A stretch of DNA of 64,000 bases. Origin: Pseudomonas sp. MH9.2 (GTDB lineage: Bacteria > Pseudomonadota > Gammaproteobacteria > Pseudomonadales > Pseudomonadaceae). Position 1 is the first letter of the stretch. Each line of letters starts with the position of its first letter. Location of the stretch: contig NZ_CP133784.1 of assembly GCF_034353875.1 (NCBI RefSeq), forward strand, positions 4,988,501-5,052,500, in the 5' to 3' direction. Below, piece after piece: positions 17,085 through 26,062 of this stretch. The notes beneath the pieces are model-generated. The model did no database searches. It was not told where the DNA came from and saw only the letters and a list, made by a program, of their open reading frames with translations. The translations under genes were made by a program, and so were the position numbers.

Positions 17085-17762
17085 ATGAATCGCGCGCTAG
17101 TGATAGAGGATGATGAGGTCACAGCCAAGGCCATTGTTAACGCGCTAACCTCCCATGGGTTTGATGCCCGATGGGCAGCTAACGGTCGCGATGGATTGTC
17201 AGCGGCCATTTCTGGCGGCCATGATGTGATAACGCTTGACCGGATGCTGCCTGATTTCGATGGTTTGACGATAATTAGTACGTTGCGAAGCCTCGGTATT
17301 CAGACGCCTGTCTTGATGATCAGCGCATTGTCTGATGTAGATGAACGAGTCAAAGGGCTTCGTTCGGGAGGCGATGACTATCTGACCAAACCTTTCTCTA
17401 CGGTCGAAATGATTGCCCGCTTGGAAGTGCTGCTGAGGCGTCCTACTGCTGGCGTGAGTGAACGTCGCTTAAGCTTCGGGAACCTCCACATGGATCTCAT
17501 TGATCAATCACTCAGTCGCGCTGACGTGCAGATACCGCTTCTCCCGACCGAATTCAAATTGCTCACTTATTTCATGCGCAACGCGGGTCAGTTGGTCACA
17601 AGAACCATGCTCTTTCAGGCAGTTTGGGGATATCACTTCGATCCAGGTACGAACATTATTGATGTCCATATCGGTCGGCTTCGAAAAAAAATCGAGGGTG
17701 GCGGCTCACCTGTCATTCACACAATACGCGGTTCTGGCTATGTTCTTACCACCCAAGAATGA
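17085..17762 (+). CDS. OmpR-family response regulator
   Basis: Response regulator of 225 residues with a receiver (E8-D9-D10, phospho-acceptor D52, lysine in DDYLTKPF) and a winged-helix DNA-binding domain ending HTIRGSGYVLTTQE. The ATG at 17085 follows GGAGTAAAA. It overlaps the kinase gene by 23 bp. It diverges from the ModA-like gene and precedes a carboxypeptidase gene. The target regulon is unknown, but tandem TTAA repeats flank the operon. Confidence 0.88.
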   Translation: MNRALVIEDDEVTAKAIVNALTSHGFDARWAANGRDGLSAAISGGHDVITLDRMLPDFDGLTIISTLRSLGIQTPVLMISALSDVDERVKGLRSGGDDYLTKPFSTVEMIARLEVLLRRPTAGVSERRLSFGNLHMDLIDQSLSRADVQIPLLPTEFKLLTYFMRNAGQLVTRTMLFQAVWGYHFDPGTNIIDVHIGRLRKKIEGGGSPVIHTIRGSGYVLTTQE

Positions 17763-19140
17763 GCGCTGGCGTTCTTCCAATAGCCGCCTTATTGGGATCT
17801 ATGCCGTGTTTTTTATCGCCTGGGGAGCCGTTTTTACGGGTGTGCTTTATTGGAAAATCTCTACCTATCTCGGGGCTGTTGCTGAGCGGACATTGATGCA
17901 ACGGGCCCACTATTACCAAAAGATTGATGATGCAAGCCTAGAAGGTGAACTCGCTGCCAGCGAGGTGTATTCGACTTCAGGGATCGACGCATACGGCTTG
18001 TTTGAAGCCGACGGCACCCATATCGCCGGTGACCTGCTCCGCTTGCGAGCAAGTCTGCCAGATGACGGCCAGGTACATTATCTGGAGCGAGGCTTGAGCA
18101 TCGCCTTACCAAGAGAGCAAACCCGAAGTAGCCATGCATTGATGCAGCATCGCGGCGATGGTCGAATTTTGATCCTGTCGCGTGATGGGGGGTCTATTTC
18201 CGCAGTCGGCGGCATCATTGCGCAGGCATTATTTTGGGGGTTTTCCCTTACCCTTATCCCTGGGCTGATAGGTTGGTGGCTCTTGAGGCGAAGGCCCTTA
18301 CGCAGAGTACAACGACTTCAAAGCTGCACTGAGAGTATCGTCTCGGGCAACCTCGGTGAACGCCTGCCGCTATCTTCACGCCTCGATGAACTCGATATGC
18401 TGGCCAATGCCGTCAATGTGATGCTTGAGCATATCGAACAGCTTATGCACGAGGTTAAGGGGGCGTGTGATGGCATCGCGCATGATCTACGCACTCCCTT
18501 GACACGCCTGCGTACTCACCTTTACCAGTTGCAGCAGTTGCCCCTTGTTAGCTCTCATGCAGCGACCCTGGACATGGCGTTGGAAGAGAGTGAATCCATC
18601 ATGTTGCGTTTTCAGGGGTTGCTGCGAATATCTGAACTTGAAGATACAAGGAGAAGGTCAGGTTTCGAATCGTTTCAACCAGCATCGCTACTGACACAGG
18701 CGCACGAGTTTTTCGAGCCCTTGGCGCAGGAGCAGGGGCTGACACTGCTCCTGGAGTTGTCTGACGATATTCCAGCGTTATCTGGTGATGTTTCTCTTCT
18801 GTTCGAGGCGCTGGTTAACCTTTTGGATAACGCTATCAAATTTACGCCCAAGGGAGGGGTTATTCACTTGACTGGCGCTCTGACGGACAGTTCTATCAAT
18901 ATTGAGGTCTCGGACAATGGCCCTGGTATACCGGAAGCTGAGCGTGAAAATGTGATCCGCAGGCTGTATCGCGGGGACTCTACTCGTCAGAAACCTGGCC
19001 ATGGATTGGGGCTTTCTCTGGTTTCGGCGATTGTTAGGTTGCATGGGTTCGTACTACGCATCCAGGAATCGCCGCGCGGTGGCGGAGCCACAGTCTCGAT
19101 TATCTGTCCATTGCCCGAGATGATCGTCGCCAACGTCTAA
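17740..19140 (+). CDS. Sensor histidine kinase
   Basis: Membrane kinase of 466 residues. The likely start is ATG 17740 (MFLPPKNERWRSSNSRLIGI), inside the end of the regulator gene; the upstream frame is a shadow of that gene. Helices lie near 18-38 and 155-178, with a periplasmic sensor between them. HAMP-like sequence leads to H248 in DGIAHDLRTPLTRLR. N box (NLLDNAIKFTP), DNGPGIPEAE and GHGLGLSLVSAI are intact. It works with the preceding regulator. Confidence 0.85.
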   Translation: MFLPPKNERWRSSNSRLIGIYAVFFIAWGAVFTGVLYWKISTYLGAVAERTLMQRAHYYQKIDDASLEGELAASEVYSTSGIDAYGLFEADGTHIAGDLLRLRASLPDDGQVHYLERGLSIALPREQTRSSHALMQHRGDGRILILSRDGGSISAVGGIIAQALFWGFSLTLIPGLIGWWLLRRRPLRRVQRLQSCTESIVSGNLGERLPLSSRLDELDMLANAVNVMLEHIEQLMHEVKGACDGIAHDLRTPLTRLRTHLYQLQQLPLVSSHAATLDMALEESESIMLRFQGLLRISELEDTRRRSGFESFQPASLLTQAHEFFEPLAQEQGLTLLLELSDDIPALSGDVSLLFEALVNLLDNAIKFTPKGGVIHLTGALTDSSINIEVSDNGPGIPEAERENVIRRLYRGDSTRQKPGHGLGLSLVSAIVRLHGFVLRIQESPRGGGATVSIICPLPEMIVANV

Positions 19141-19166
19141 TTAAATTTATTTTAATCTGGGTTAAT
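19141..19166. promoter_or_regulatory. Spaced TTAA repeats upstream of dacC
   Basis: TTAA at 19141-19144, 19152-19155 and 19162-19165 are spaced 11 and 10 bp apart, directly after the kinase stop codon. The pattern resembles the tandem half-sites of PmrA/QseB-like regulators and mirrors the repeats at 16955-16982. It may place the carboxypeptidase under control of the upstream regulator. Confidence 0.4.
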
Positions 19167-19229
19167 TTGAGCCTTCCCAAATCCTCATCTAGTTTGGCGC
19201 GTCTTTCTGCTAATCCGAGGCTGGCGCTT

Positions 19230-20450
19230 GTGAAACACCCTAAATTGCGGCTTACACTCATTCTTGTGTGTTATTTTTTGACACCAGCTTGGGCGGCTCC
19301 AATATCCACCCCAAGTCCTGTTTCACCGACTGCCCGAGCGATGATCCCAGCACCACCGCAATTGGGCGCGAAATCCTGGGTGCTGATGGATGCAACCACA
19401 GGCACGATTATAGGTAGTCAAAACGCTGATATGCGTTTACCTCCGGCCAGCTTGACCAAGTTGATGACGGTGTATGTCGCTACCAATGAAATTCAGGCTG
19501 GACGTCTTAAGGCCGACGATACGGTTACTGTCAGTGAAAATGCATGGAAAACCGGTGGTTCTAGGATGTTTCTGGATCCGGGCGCAGTTGTTCCAGTGCA
19601 TGACCTACTGCGTGGTGTGGTGATCGATTCTGGCAATGACGCCAGTGTGGCGCTGTCTGAGCATATAGCGGGTAGCGAAGATGCATTTGCCGGGTTGATG
19701 AACGCCACAGCAAATAAACTTGGGTTGACTGACACTCACTTCATGAACCCTACAGGCTTGCCGGCACCTGGGCACTATTCTTCGGCTCATGATATGGCCC
19801 GGCTTGCGCGGGCGATTATCAATGATGAATCAGCTTACTACTCGTTGTACGCGCACAAATATTTCACCTGGAACAGCATTCGCCAACCCAATCGCAATCT
19901 TCTCCTCTGGAGCGACTCAAGTGTTGACGGGCTCAAAACGGGCCATACTGAGGAGGCAGGATATTGCATGGTGACCTCTGCTCTTCGTGATGGGCGGCGT
20001 CTTATTAGTGCGGTTTTTGGCTCGACCACGTTGAACAATCGTGCAGAAGATACTCAAAAAATACTGAACTACGGCTTCCGCTTTTTTGAGACGAAGACCT
20101 ATCAGCAAGGCGGGCAAGTTTTAGCTCAACCACGACTGTGGAAAGGCGAGAAAAACATAATTTCTGTTGGGTTGCTCGATGATGTGACATTGACTCTACC
20201 CAAGAATAGTAATCGCAAGGTGGAAAGCCGTCTGCACATTAATAACGCTCTAGAGGCACCTATTGCTGTCGGCGACGTAGTCGGAAGTTTCGAACTGTAT
20301 GACGGTAAAAATAAACTCACGACCCAGTCACTCATCGCACTAGAAGCGGGAGAGGCTGGTGGTTGGTGGACGCGTGCCTGGGATGCATTCCATCTTTTTT
20401 TTGCAGGACTATTTGATTTGAAGGATGACTCCGGAGATGTCAAGGCCTGA
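19230..20450 (+). CDS. dacC: D-alanyl-D-alanine carboxypeptidase, PBP5/6 type
   Basis: Penicillin-binding protein that trims the terminal D-alanine of peptidoglycan stems. Catalytic motifs are SLTK near residue 74, SGND near residue 134 and KTGH near residue 238, in the usual order. A C-terminal PBP5 beta domain and an amphipathic tail (AWDAFHLFFAGLF) anchor it to the membrane. The GTG at 19230 starts directly before a signal peptide (KHPKLRLTLILVCYFLTPAWA); a TTG at 19167 would add 21 residues. It follows a two-component system by less than 100 bp, so control by that system is plausible. Its 3' end is duplicated at about 9262-9378. Confidence 0.85.
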   Translation: MKHPKLRLTLILVCYFLTPAWAAPISTPSPVSPTARAMIPAPPQLGAKSWVLMDATTGTIIGSQNADMRLPPASLTKLMTVYVATNEIQAGRLKADDTVTVSENAWKTGGSRMFLDPGAVVPVHDLLRGVVIDSGNDASVALSEHIAGSEDAFAGLMNATANKLGLTDTHFMNPTGLPAPGHYSSAHDMARLARAIINDESAYYSLYAHKYFTWNSIRQPNRNLLLWSDSSVDGLKTGHTEEAGYCMVTSALRDGRRLISAVFGSTTLNNRAEDTQKILNYGFRFFETKTYQQGGQVLAQPRLWKGEKNIISVGLLDDVTLTLPKNSNRKVESRLHINNALEAPIAVGDVVGSFELYDGKNKLTTQSLIALEAGEAGGWWTRAWDAFHLFFAGLFDLKDDSGDVKA

Positions 20451-20499
20451 ATCTGAACGGGTGATTTCGAGTCGCAATACACCTCACTGACAACCTCTG

Positions 20500-20918
20500 C
20501 AGTATGTGGGTTGGCAGCAGCCTTAATCTTGATGTGCCGCACTAACGGTGTGGCCGGTATTTCTTTAGAAAACCTGTTCGACCCGGTTCCGCTGGGCGTA
20601 GCGCTGGGCCTGTTGGTGGGCAAACAGGTTGGCATTTTCCTATTGTCTGCTCTGGCCATTCGTATGGGCTTGGCCAGGCTGCCGGAAGGGAGTTCCTGGG
20701 TGCAACGCTATGGTCTAGCACTGTTGTGCGGCATTGGTTTCACCATGAGTCTATTTATCGGCAACTTGGCGTTCGCCGGATCAGCTCATTTGATTGATGA
20801 AGTCAAAGTCGGGGTATTGATCGGTTCGATCCTGGCTGCGACTGGTGGCGTCGTTGTCCTACGCCGCAGCAGCGTACTAGCAGGCGCCGCCGTAGCTAGA
20901 CAATCCCGCGTGAGCTGA
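20500..20918 (+). pseudogene. nhaA: NhaA Na+/H+ antiporter, C-terminal fragment
   Basis: The frame reads as the C-terminal third of Nha[21 protein letters not shown], then [20 protein letters not shown] and [20 protein letters not shown]. The N-terminal membrane helices, including the paired aspartates, are missing. The 5' boundary coincides with the dacC downstream segment that is duplicated elsewhere, so a recombination event joined them. Confidence 0.8.
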
Positions 20919-20966
20919 TCACAGTATTTTTCAGTGCAAAGAAATTCTGTGGTTTAGAGACCTCTC

Positions 20967-21818
20967 TCAGCGAAGCAGCAATAGAGGCATCGTGACTGTT
21001 CGAAGCATCGTTGTAGTCGTGCTGCCTACGAAGAACTCACGTATGCGTGAGTGCCCGTAGGCTCCCATGACCAGCAAGTCGATACGGTGTTCTGTCTGAT
21101 AGGCATGGAGCATTGGCTCAACCTCTCCTTGCCTGATTTCTGCGTGAACATCAAAGCCTGCGGCCACCAAAATAGCCTTCGCCTTTTGGAGATGTGCGAG
21201 GCTGTCATTTGACTCCGCCCCTGCCATGACCAAATGAATTGGCAGGTTTTGGCACAGAGAACTCTCGGCAAGTATCTGTACGGTTTTATACCCCGTAGCG
21301 CTGCCGTCGAATGCGAGCAGCACTCGTTCTGGTTCTTTAAACGTGCTCGCGGCTATCAGAATCGGCCGATGAATCGTCCTGACAGTGGTTTCCAAGTGAC
21401 TACCTACCTGGTGTCCAGCCTTTGAGCTACTTTCGCCTACGCGGCCGATTACCAAGAGGCGGGTATCATCTTGAAGATCGACTAAGCTATCTACAAAATG
21501 ACCATGACGTTGCTTTATCTCAAGATGATCAGCCCCAAAACTAATGGCGCGTTTCCTGGCCGTTTCCAACAGGTACTGGCCTTGCTCCAGTGCCAGCTTG
21601 GCGCGTTTCGCATCGAAGTCGGTAAGTTCTGCCAATAGGTGTTCGCGGCTCCCCAAACCAATGTTTCCGCTCAAGTCCCCCGTTACAGGGTATTTACCTT
21701 GATCAAGCACATGAAGCAGTGTGAGTGGTGCCTTCATCTGCTTAGAGGCCCAGGTCGCGTAATCGCAGACAGACAGGGATGATAGTGAGCCATCGATACA
21801 GGCCATTACTTGGGTCAT
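20967..21818 (-). CDS. Tandem-domain universal stress protein
   Basis: Protein of 283 residues with two Usp domains (about 1-140 and 150-283). The second ends with the ATP-binding type motif GAYGHSRIREFFVGSTT. Each domain starts with a hydrophobic strand (MACIDGSLSSLSV; RVLLAFDGSATGYK). Such cytosolic proteins help survival under stress and may bind ATP. Its start lies 13 bp after the stop of the SulP gene, on the same strand, so the two form an operon and it may regulate the transporter. Confidence 0.85.
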   Translation of the reverse strand: MTQVMACIDGSLSSLSVCDYATWASKQMKAPLTLLHVLDQGKYPVTGDLSGNIGLGSREHLLAELTDFDAKRAKLALEQGQYLLETARKRAISFGADHLEIKQRHGHFVDSLVDLQDDTRLLVIGRVGESSSKAGHQVGSHLETTVRTIHRPILIAASTFKEPERVLLAFDGSATGYKTVQILAESSLCQNLPIHLVMAGAESNDSLAHLQKAKAILVAAGFDVHAEIRQGEVEPMLHAYQTEHRIDLLVMGAYGHSRIREFFVGSTTTTMLRTVTMPLLLLR

Positions 21819-21831
21819 TGCTGTTCTCCTT

Positions 21832-23319
21832 TTAGTGGCTCATGAGCTTGTCGACTGCATCAGGCTTGTCGTGTACGCCAAAGCGATCCACGATGGTTGC
21901 GCTGGCTTCGTTCAAACCTAGCACCACAACCTCTGCACCCTCTCGACGGAACTTGATCACCACCTTATCCAGCGCAGCCACTGAGGTGATGTCCCAAAGG
22001 TGAGCTTGCGTAAGGTCGATGGTGACCTTCTGAAGCGCTTCCTTGAAGTCGAAAATCGAGTTGAATTTGTCAGCTGAGGTGAAAAAAATCTGCCCAGTTA
22101 CCGTGTAGATCCGATGTGAGGTTTTAGCATCGAGTGTTGATTGGATGGCTAGGTAATGGCTGACTTTGTTTGCGAAAAATAGTGAAGCGAGAAGCACGCC
22201 GACCAGCACCCCATAGGCGAGGTTATGGGTGGCGACCACTACAACTACCGTCGCGACCATCACGATATTGGTCGAAAGCGGATGCTCTTTGAGATTGCGC
22301 AACGAGTCCCAGCTGAATGTACCGATGGACACCATGATCATCACGGCTACAAGGGCAGCCATTGGGATTCTAGAAAGCCAGTCACCCAGGAACACAACCA
22401 TGAGCAGCAGGAATATGCCTGCACACAGTGTGGAAAGTCGGGTGCGGCCCCCAGATTTTACGTTGATGATCGATTGGCCGATCATGGCGCAGCCGGCCAT
22501 ACCGCCCAGTAACCCGGCAGTGATGTTAGCGATACCCTGACCTTTGCATTCGCGGTTCTTATCGCAGGTGGTGTCGGTCAGGTCATCAACGATGGTCGCA
22601 GTCATCATCGACTCCAGCAGACCTACAACGGCGAGTGCGGCGGAGTAAGGAAAGATGATCCGTAGGGTTTCAAAATTGAGCGGAACCTCTGGCCAGAGGA
22701 ATATAGGTAGCGTGTCCGGTAACTGGCCCATGTCCCCGACGGTATGAATGTCGAGCCCGAGATAGAGGGTCACTGCGGTAAGCACCAGGATGCAGACCAA
22801 AGGGGAAGGAAGGAGCTTCCCGATCTTCGGCACGTATGGAAACAGATAAATGATTCCAAGACCCGCTGCTGTCATGACGTAAACATGCCAAGTGACATTT
22901 GTAAGCTCAGGCAGCTGGGCCATGAAAATCAAAATGGCTAACGCGTTTACGAATCCAGTTACAACTGATCGGGAGACGAAGCGCATGAGCGAGCCCAGCT
23001 TGAGAAACCCAGCCAGAATCTGAAGAACACCGCACAGCAGTGTGGCGGCTAGTAAATATTGCAGACCATGATCTTTGACCAGAGTAACCATAAGCAGTGC
23101 CATGGCGCCCGTGGCGGCGGAAATCATCCCAGGGCGTCCTCCCACGAACGCCACTACCGCGCAAATACAGAACGAAGCGTAGAGGCCTACTTTAGGGTCG
23201 ACACCGGCGATGATGGAAAACGCAATGGCCTCGGGAATCAAGGCAAGCGCCACGACAATCCCTGCCAGCACGTCTCCACGGATGTTGGAGAACCAAGTAT
23301 TTTTGATCGATTGAAGCAT
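21832..23319 (-). CDS. SulP-family anion transporter with STAS domain
   Basis: Inner-membrane transporter of 495 residues. The start [20 protein letters not shown] matches the family; a longer upstream frame is unlikely. It has about ten helices, with the SulP signature [20 protein letters not shown] and [18 protein letters not shown] domain (about 410-495) ends the protein, with [19 protein letters not shown]. SulP proteins move sulfate or bicarbonate with sodium or protons. The pairing with a Usp gene is a common arrangement of BicA/SulP transporters. Which anion is moved cannot be told. Confidence 0.85.
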   Translation of the reverse strand: MLQSIKNTWFSNIRGDVLAGIVVALALIPEAIAFSIIAGVDPKVGLYASFCICAVVAFVGGRPGMISAATGAMALLMVTLVKDHGLQYLLAATLLCGVLQILAGFLKLGSLMRFVSRSVVTGFVNALAILIFMAQLPELTNVTWHVYVMTAAGLGIIYLFPYVPKIGKLLPSPLVCILVLTAVTLYLGLDIHTVGDMGQLPDTLPIFLWPEVPLNFETLRIIFPYSAALAVVGLLESMMTATIVDDLTDTTCDKNRECKGQGIANITAGLLGGMAGCAMIGQSIINVKSGGRTRLSTLCAGIFLLLMVVFLGDWLSRIPMAALVAVMIMVSIGTFSWDSLRNLKEHPLSTNIVMVATVVVVVATHNLAYGVLVGVLLASLFFANKVSHYLAIQSTLDAKTSHRIYTVTGQIFFTSADKFNSIFDFKEALQKVTIDLTQAHLWDITSVAALDKVVIKFRREGAEVVVLGLNEASATIVDRFGVHDKPDAVDKLMSH

Positions 23320-23649
23320 AAGAATATCCAAAGCAATGCACCGCACGGCACGCCGGGCAAGCGGCGAGCAGGTCGACACGAGTTCAAATTGTAAGGGCGG
23401 ATTCGCTGCGTGCGTCAGGTGTTAGAACCGTGCATACAGCAGAGCGCGGCCGCACGTAAAACGGGCAGCAGCAGGTGCGGCGAGGGGGCGTTGCGCTAAG
23501 GCGGCGTAGGCTGCCAGAAAATCGTTTGGAGTACAGTCATGCTGATGTTCCTGTGCTCGAGAAGGTATGTCACTCGCGAATCGTACAGCATTCAGCATCA
23601 CGATTGCGACCCAAGTCGGCATTAGTGATGCTTTCACAGATACCGTTAC
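23320..23649. other. Intergenic, no recognised gene
   Basis: Upstream region of the SulP/Usp operon. Open frames here show no family resemblance. Its promoter must lie here but no clear box was recognised. Confidence 0.35.
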
Positions 23650-24016
23650 CAGCCTTTCGACAAGAGCCCGCGTCATCTCGCTAGCTGCGCAAGGATCTAT
23701 GTGAGAAGAAATCTACGATTGACTGGTTTCTCTCGGCCTACGGTCTCCGAATGGCGCCATCGTTTTCAGTCGCTCAGATTGGAAGGCCTGCTCGACAAGC
23801 CCGGCCGTGGACGTAAATTGCCTCTGCCTGCCAACACAATCCGTCGCGTGCTTGATCAGGTTGCTCAACCTCGTATCGGTGAGCTCCGCTGGAGCTGGCG
23901 AAGCATGGCCCGTGCCGCTGGCATATCAGCGCCCTCCGTGCATAAGCGGTGGGCGGCCAATGACTTGAAGCATGCAAAAGTCCAAACTTCTGATACGAGT
24001 GATCCTAAGACTATTT
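23650..24016 (+). pseudogene. IS630-family transposase N-terminal fragment
   Basis: Two frames read as the helix-turn-helix part of an IS630 transposase: RARVISLAAQGSM (stop) EEIYD, then after a shift SRPTVSEWRHRFQSLRLEGL, DKPGRG and WSWRSMARAAGISAPSVHK. It ends in LKHAKVQTSDTSDPK, where the family has LKPHxxxxFKLSxDP. The catalytic DDE domain is missing. Confidence 0.7.
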
Positions 24017-24297
24017 GAAAGAACCATTTTATTCCTGAGCGCAACGCCTATGCAGCTTATCTATTGTTGGTCAGAAATGTGAGCCGACATCATCTGGGAT
24101 GACACAAACCCTATCCATGAGATCGAAATGCTGCTTTTCTCGCTGGCCGATGCTGACATTTATAAAGATGTGTTTAATCGTCTCTCGAAAGCTGAAGTAA
24201 AAAATGGTAATTCGATTTGTGGTGATGGTTTGAAAGGTACTGTTATTTTGAAACTGGCTTGAATACACTAAAGATACTAATCTAGAAGAGGTCTCCA

Positions 24298-24663
24298 ATG
24301 TCTAAACTCGCAGAATTTCGCCAGCTCGAAAAACACCTAGCCGAACAGCTCCAAGCGCTCGAAGCACTGAAAGGTGACGCTGGCCTCAAGAAGGAAATTG
24401 AATTCGAAACCAAGCTGCGTGAGCTGCTTGCTCAGTACGGTTACAGCCTGCAGAACGTGATCAATTTGCTTGACCCACATGCAGGTCGTCGCGCGCCAGC
24501 AACCGAGTCAAAATCCGGCACTCGTAAGCCACGCCAAGTGAAGGTCTACAAAAATCCGCATACTGGTGAAGTAGTAGAAACCAAGGGCGGGAATCATAAA
24601 ACGCTGAAGGAATGGAAAGCCGAACACGGCGCTAACACCGTGGAGTCTTGGCTGACTAAGTGA
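24298..24663 (+). CDS. MvaT/MvaU-family H-NS-like xenogeneic silencer
   Basis: Nucleoid protein of 121 residues. Residues 1-60 form the coiled-coil oligomerisation part (MSKLAEFRQLEKHLAEQLQA), and residues 75-121 the DNA-binding part, with KVYKNPHTGEVVETKGGNHK and TLKEWKAEHG. These proteins bind AT-rich foreign DNA and silence it, which fits an accessory region. Whether it is the chromosomal copy or an island-borne one cannot be decided. GAGGTCTCCA precedes the start, and a strong terminator follows. It is a single gene. Confidence 0.9.
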   Translation: MSKLAEFRQLEKHLAEQLQALEALKGDAGLKKEIEFETKLRELLAQYGYSLQNVINLLDPHAGRRAPATESKSGTRKPRQVKVYKNPHTGEVVETKGGNHKTLKEWKAEHGANTVESWLTK

Positions 24664-24680
24664 TCTTTGTTTGAGTACAA

Positions 24681-24706
24681 AAAGGCCCGCTAAGGGCCTT
24701 TTTTAT
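24681..24706 (+). terminator. Rho-independent terminator of the mvaT-like gene
   Basis: AAAGGCCC pairs with GGGCCTTT across a 5-nt loop and is followed by a T-rich tract. It lies 17 bp after the stop codon. Confidence 0.85.
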
Positions 24707-24787
24707 AGCTATAGAGGTTCATTTCATCTAGCGTTAGTGAGCGTACGCTCGCAGGTGCGGCACTAGAAAGAAACTTCTCCAGTCAGC

Positions 24788-25058
24788 CTAAGAATACGAC
24801 TTCTCCCCAACTGGCTCGCCGTGTATTTCTCCTGAAGAAACGAAATAGCCTTGGTCACTCAAGTTACTGGCATTGAGCTGTAAAGACGTTTTCTTGCCCA
24901 GTAAGTGGCCGATCTTCCAGGATGCAAAGGCGTCCTGGGTGGTGTAGTCCGGAAACCCGAAGGAGTTGTTCAGATCTCCCGCCCGCTTGCCTACATAACA
25001 TGCTCCGGTGGCTAAGGCGCGGCCTGCTCTCAATAGGACTGCAGGCACCTGGTAGGTC
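24788..25058 (-). pseudogene. TonB-dependent siderophore receptor, C-terminal fragment
   Basis: The frame reads YVGKRAGDLNNSFGFPDYTT, then DAFASWKIGHLL, LQLNASNLSDQGYFVSSG and GEPVGEKSYS. This is the last beta-strands of a FhuE/FpvA-like outer-membrane receptor, lacking the terminal aromatic residue and everything upstream. It is fused out of frame to a regulator fragment at its 5' side. Confidence 0.65.
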
Positions 25059-25059
25059 A

Positions 25060-25310
25060 GGTACGCTCTCGATGTGATCCATGGCCGCTTTCTTGGCAGC
25101 CTCTGCATTTCTGGTCGAAAGAGCGGCAATGATTTCGTCGTGCTCATCGGTGACCACCTTCAAATGAGCGCTGAAGCCACAACTTTGTACGATGAAAAAA
25201 TCGGAAAGCTCGAAGTTCGCCAGTTGTCGGGTCGAGACGATGGGAGAGCGTGCCATTGCATGAAGCAGCCGGTGAAACTCGACATTGAGATTGCGGTAGC
25301 TATGTGAGAT
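25060..25310 (-). pseudogene. GntR-family (FCD-domain) regulator, C-terminal fragment
   Basis: The frame reads RNLNVEFHRLLHAMARSPIV, then QLANFELSDFF and VTDEHDEIIAALSTRNAEAA, KKAAMDHIE. This is the metal/ligand-binding FCD half of a GntR regulator. The DNA-binding half is missing. It runs directly into the TonB receptor fragment, a chimaera created by deletion. Confidence 0.6.
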
Positions 25311-25559
25311 GAGCTGTTTGTTCGTAAAGCGGAAACACCCAGCGCTGATTGTCTGCGCCTGTTAGCGTCAAGTTGGAGGGGCTTAGCGTCGCGACGGAAA
25401 GTACGTCTCCAAAAATCCTAGATACCCATCCAGATCGAGTGGATAGGATTCATCTGAGGCAACAATTCATTTTTGTTGAGCGTGATGGCTACCTGGGGTC
25501 GGTTGAAGATATTCCTGAACCTCACGAGTTCAGCGCGCGCTTGAGCCTCGGACATGCGG

Positions 25560-26031
25560 GTTACTCTCATGATTATGATCTGGATTACCAGGAACACGAC
25601 CACGGACACGCGCATTCCGAACTGGAAGGCTTAGAACTGTCGATTGATGGTTATCAGGATGCGCATGAGCTTGCTCATGCCAACGATATCCGTAAGCGCT
25701 TCACCAACCGTGAAGTCAGCACTGGTCAGATCATCATGTTCGGGTTGACCGGGGGCTGATTCCTTGCCCTGCAGCTATCACCGTTTTGCTGCTCTGCCTT
25801 CAGGTCAAAGAAGTCGCCTTGGGGGGTGTGCTGGTACTGTGCTTCAGCATTGGTCTGGCCCTTACGTTGGTAACCGTCGGTGTGGCTGCGGCCATTGGCG
25901 CGAAACAAGCCTCCAATCGCTGGCCTTGGCTGGGCACAGTTGCGCGTCGTGCACCATACTTTTCCAGCGTACTGATCATTGGTGTTAGCCTCTACGTGGG
26001 TGTCCATGGCTGGATCGGCCTGAACGCATAA
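25560..26031 (+). pseudogene. rcnA: rcnA (Ni/Co efflux) fragment with frameshift
   Basis: The histidine-rich loop (YQEHDHGHAHSELEG) and ANDIRKRFTNREV lead to MFGLTGG and then a stop at 25757-25759. Loss of one base turns GGCCTGATTCC into GGCTGATTCC. The next frame continues LIPCPAAITVLLLCLQVKEV to GVSLYVGVHGWIGLNA. The N-terminal membrane part is absent. RcnA exports nickel and cobalt. The fragment precedes an EamA transporter with a histidine tail. Confidence 0.8.
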
Positions 26032-26062
26032 GGCTCAGTTGGGTGAGCGGGGAATTGAACAC

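Noticed and set aside
17500..17739. 80-codon upstream extension of the second sensor kinase
   Set aside because: It overlaps the response regulator in another frame and resembles no kinase; ATG 17740 fits the family.
24071..24298. Minus-strand frame of 75 codons upstream of the mvaT-like gene
   Set aside because: Aromatic-rich translation, no ribosome site and no similarity; this stretch is more likely promoter.
25418..25615. CRISPR-like repetition or tandem repeats
   Set aside because: The repeated pattern is only the histidine codons of the rcnA loop; no array with regular spacers exists in the window.
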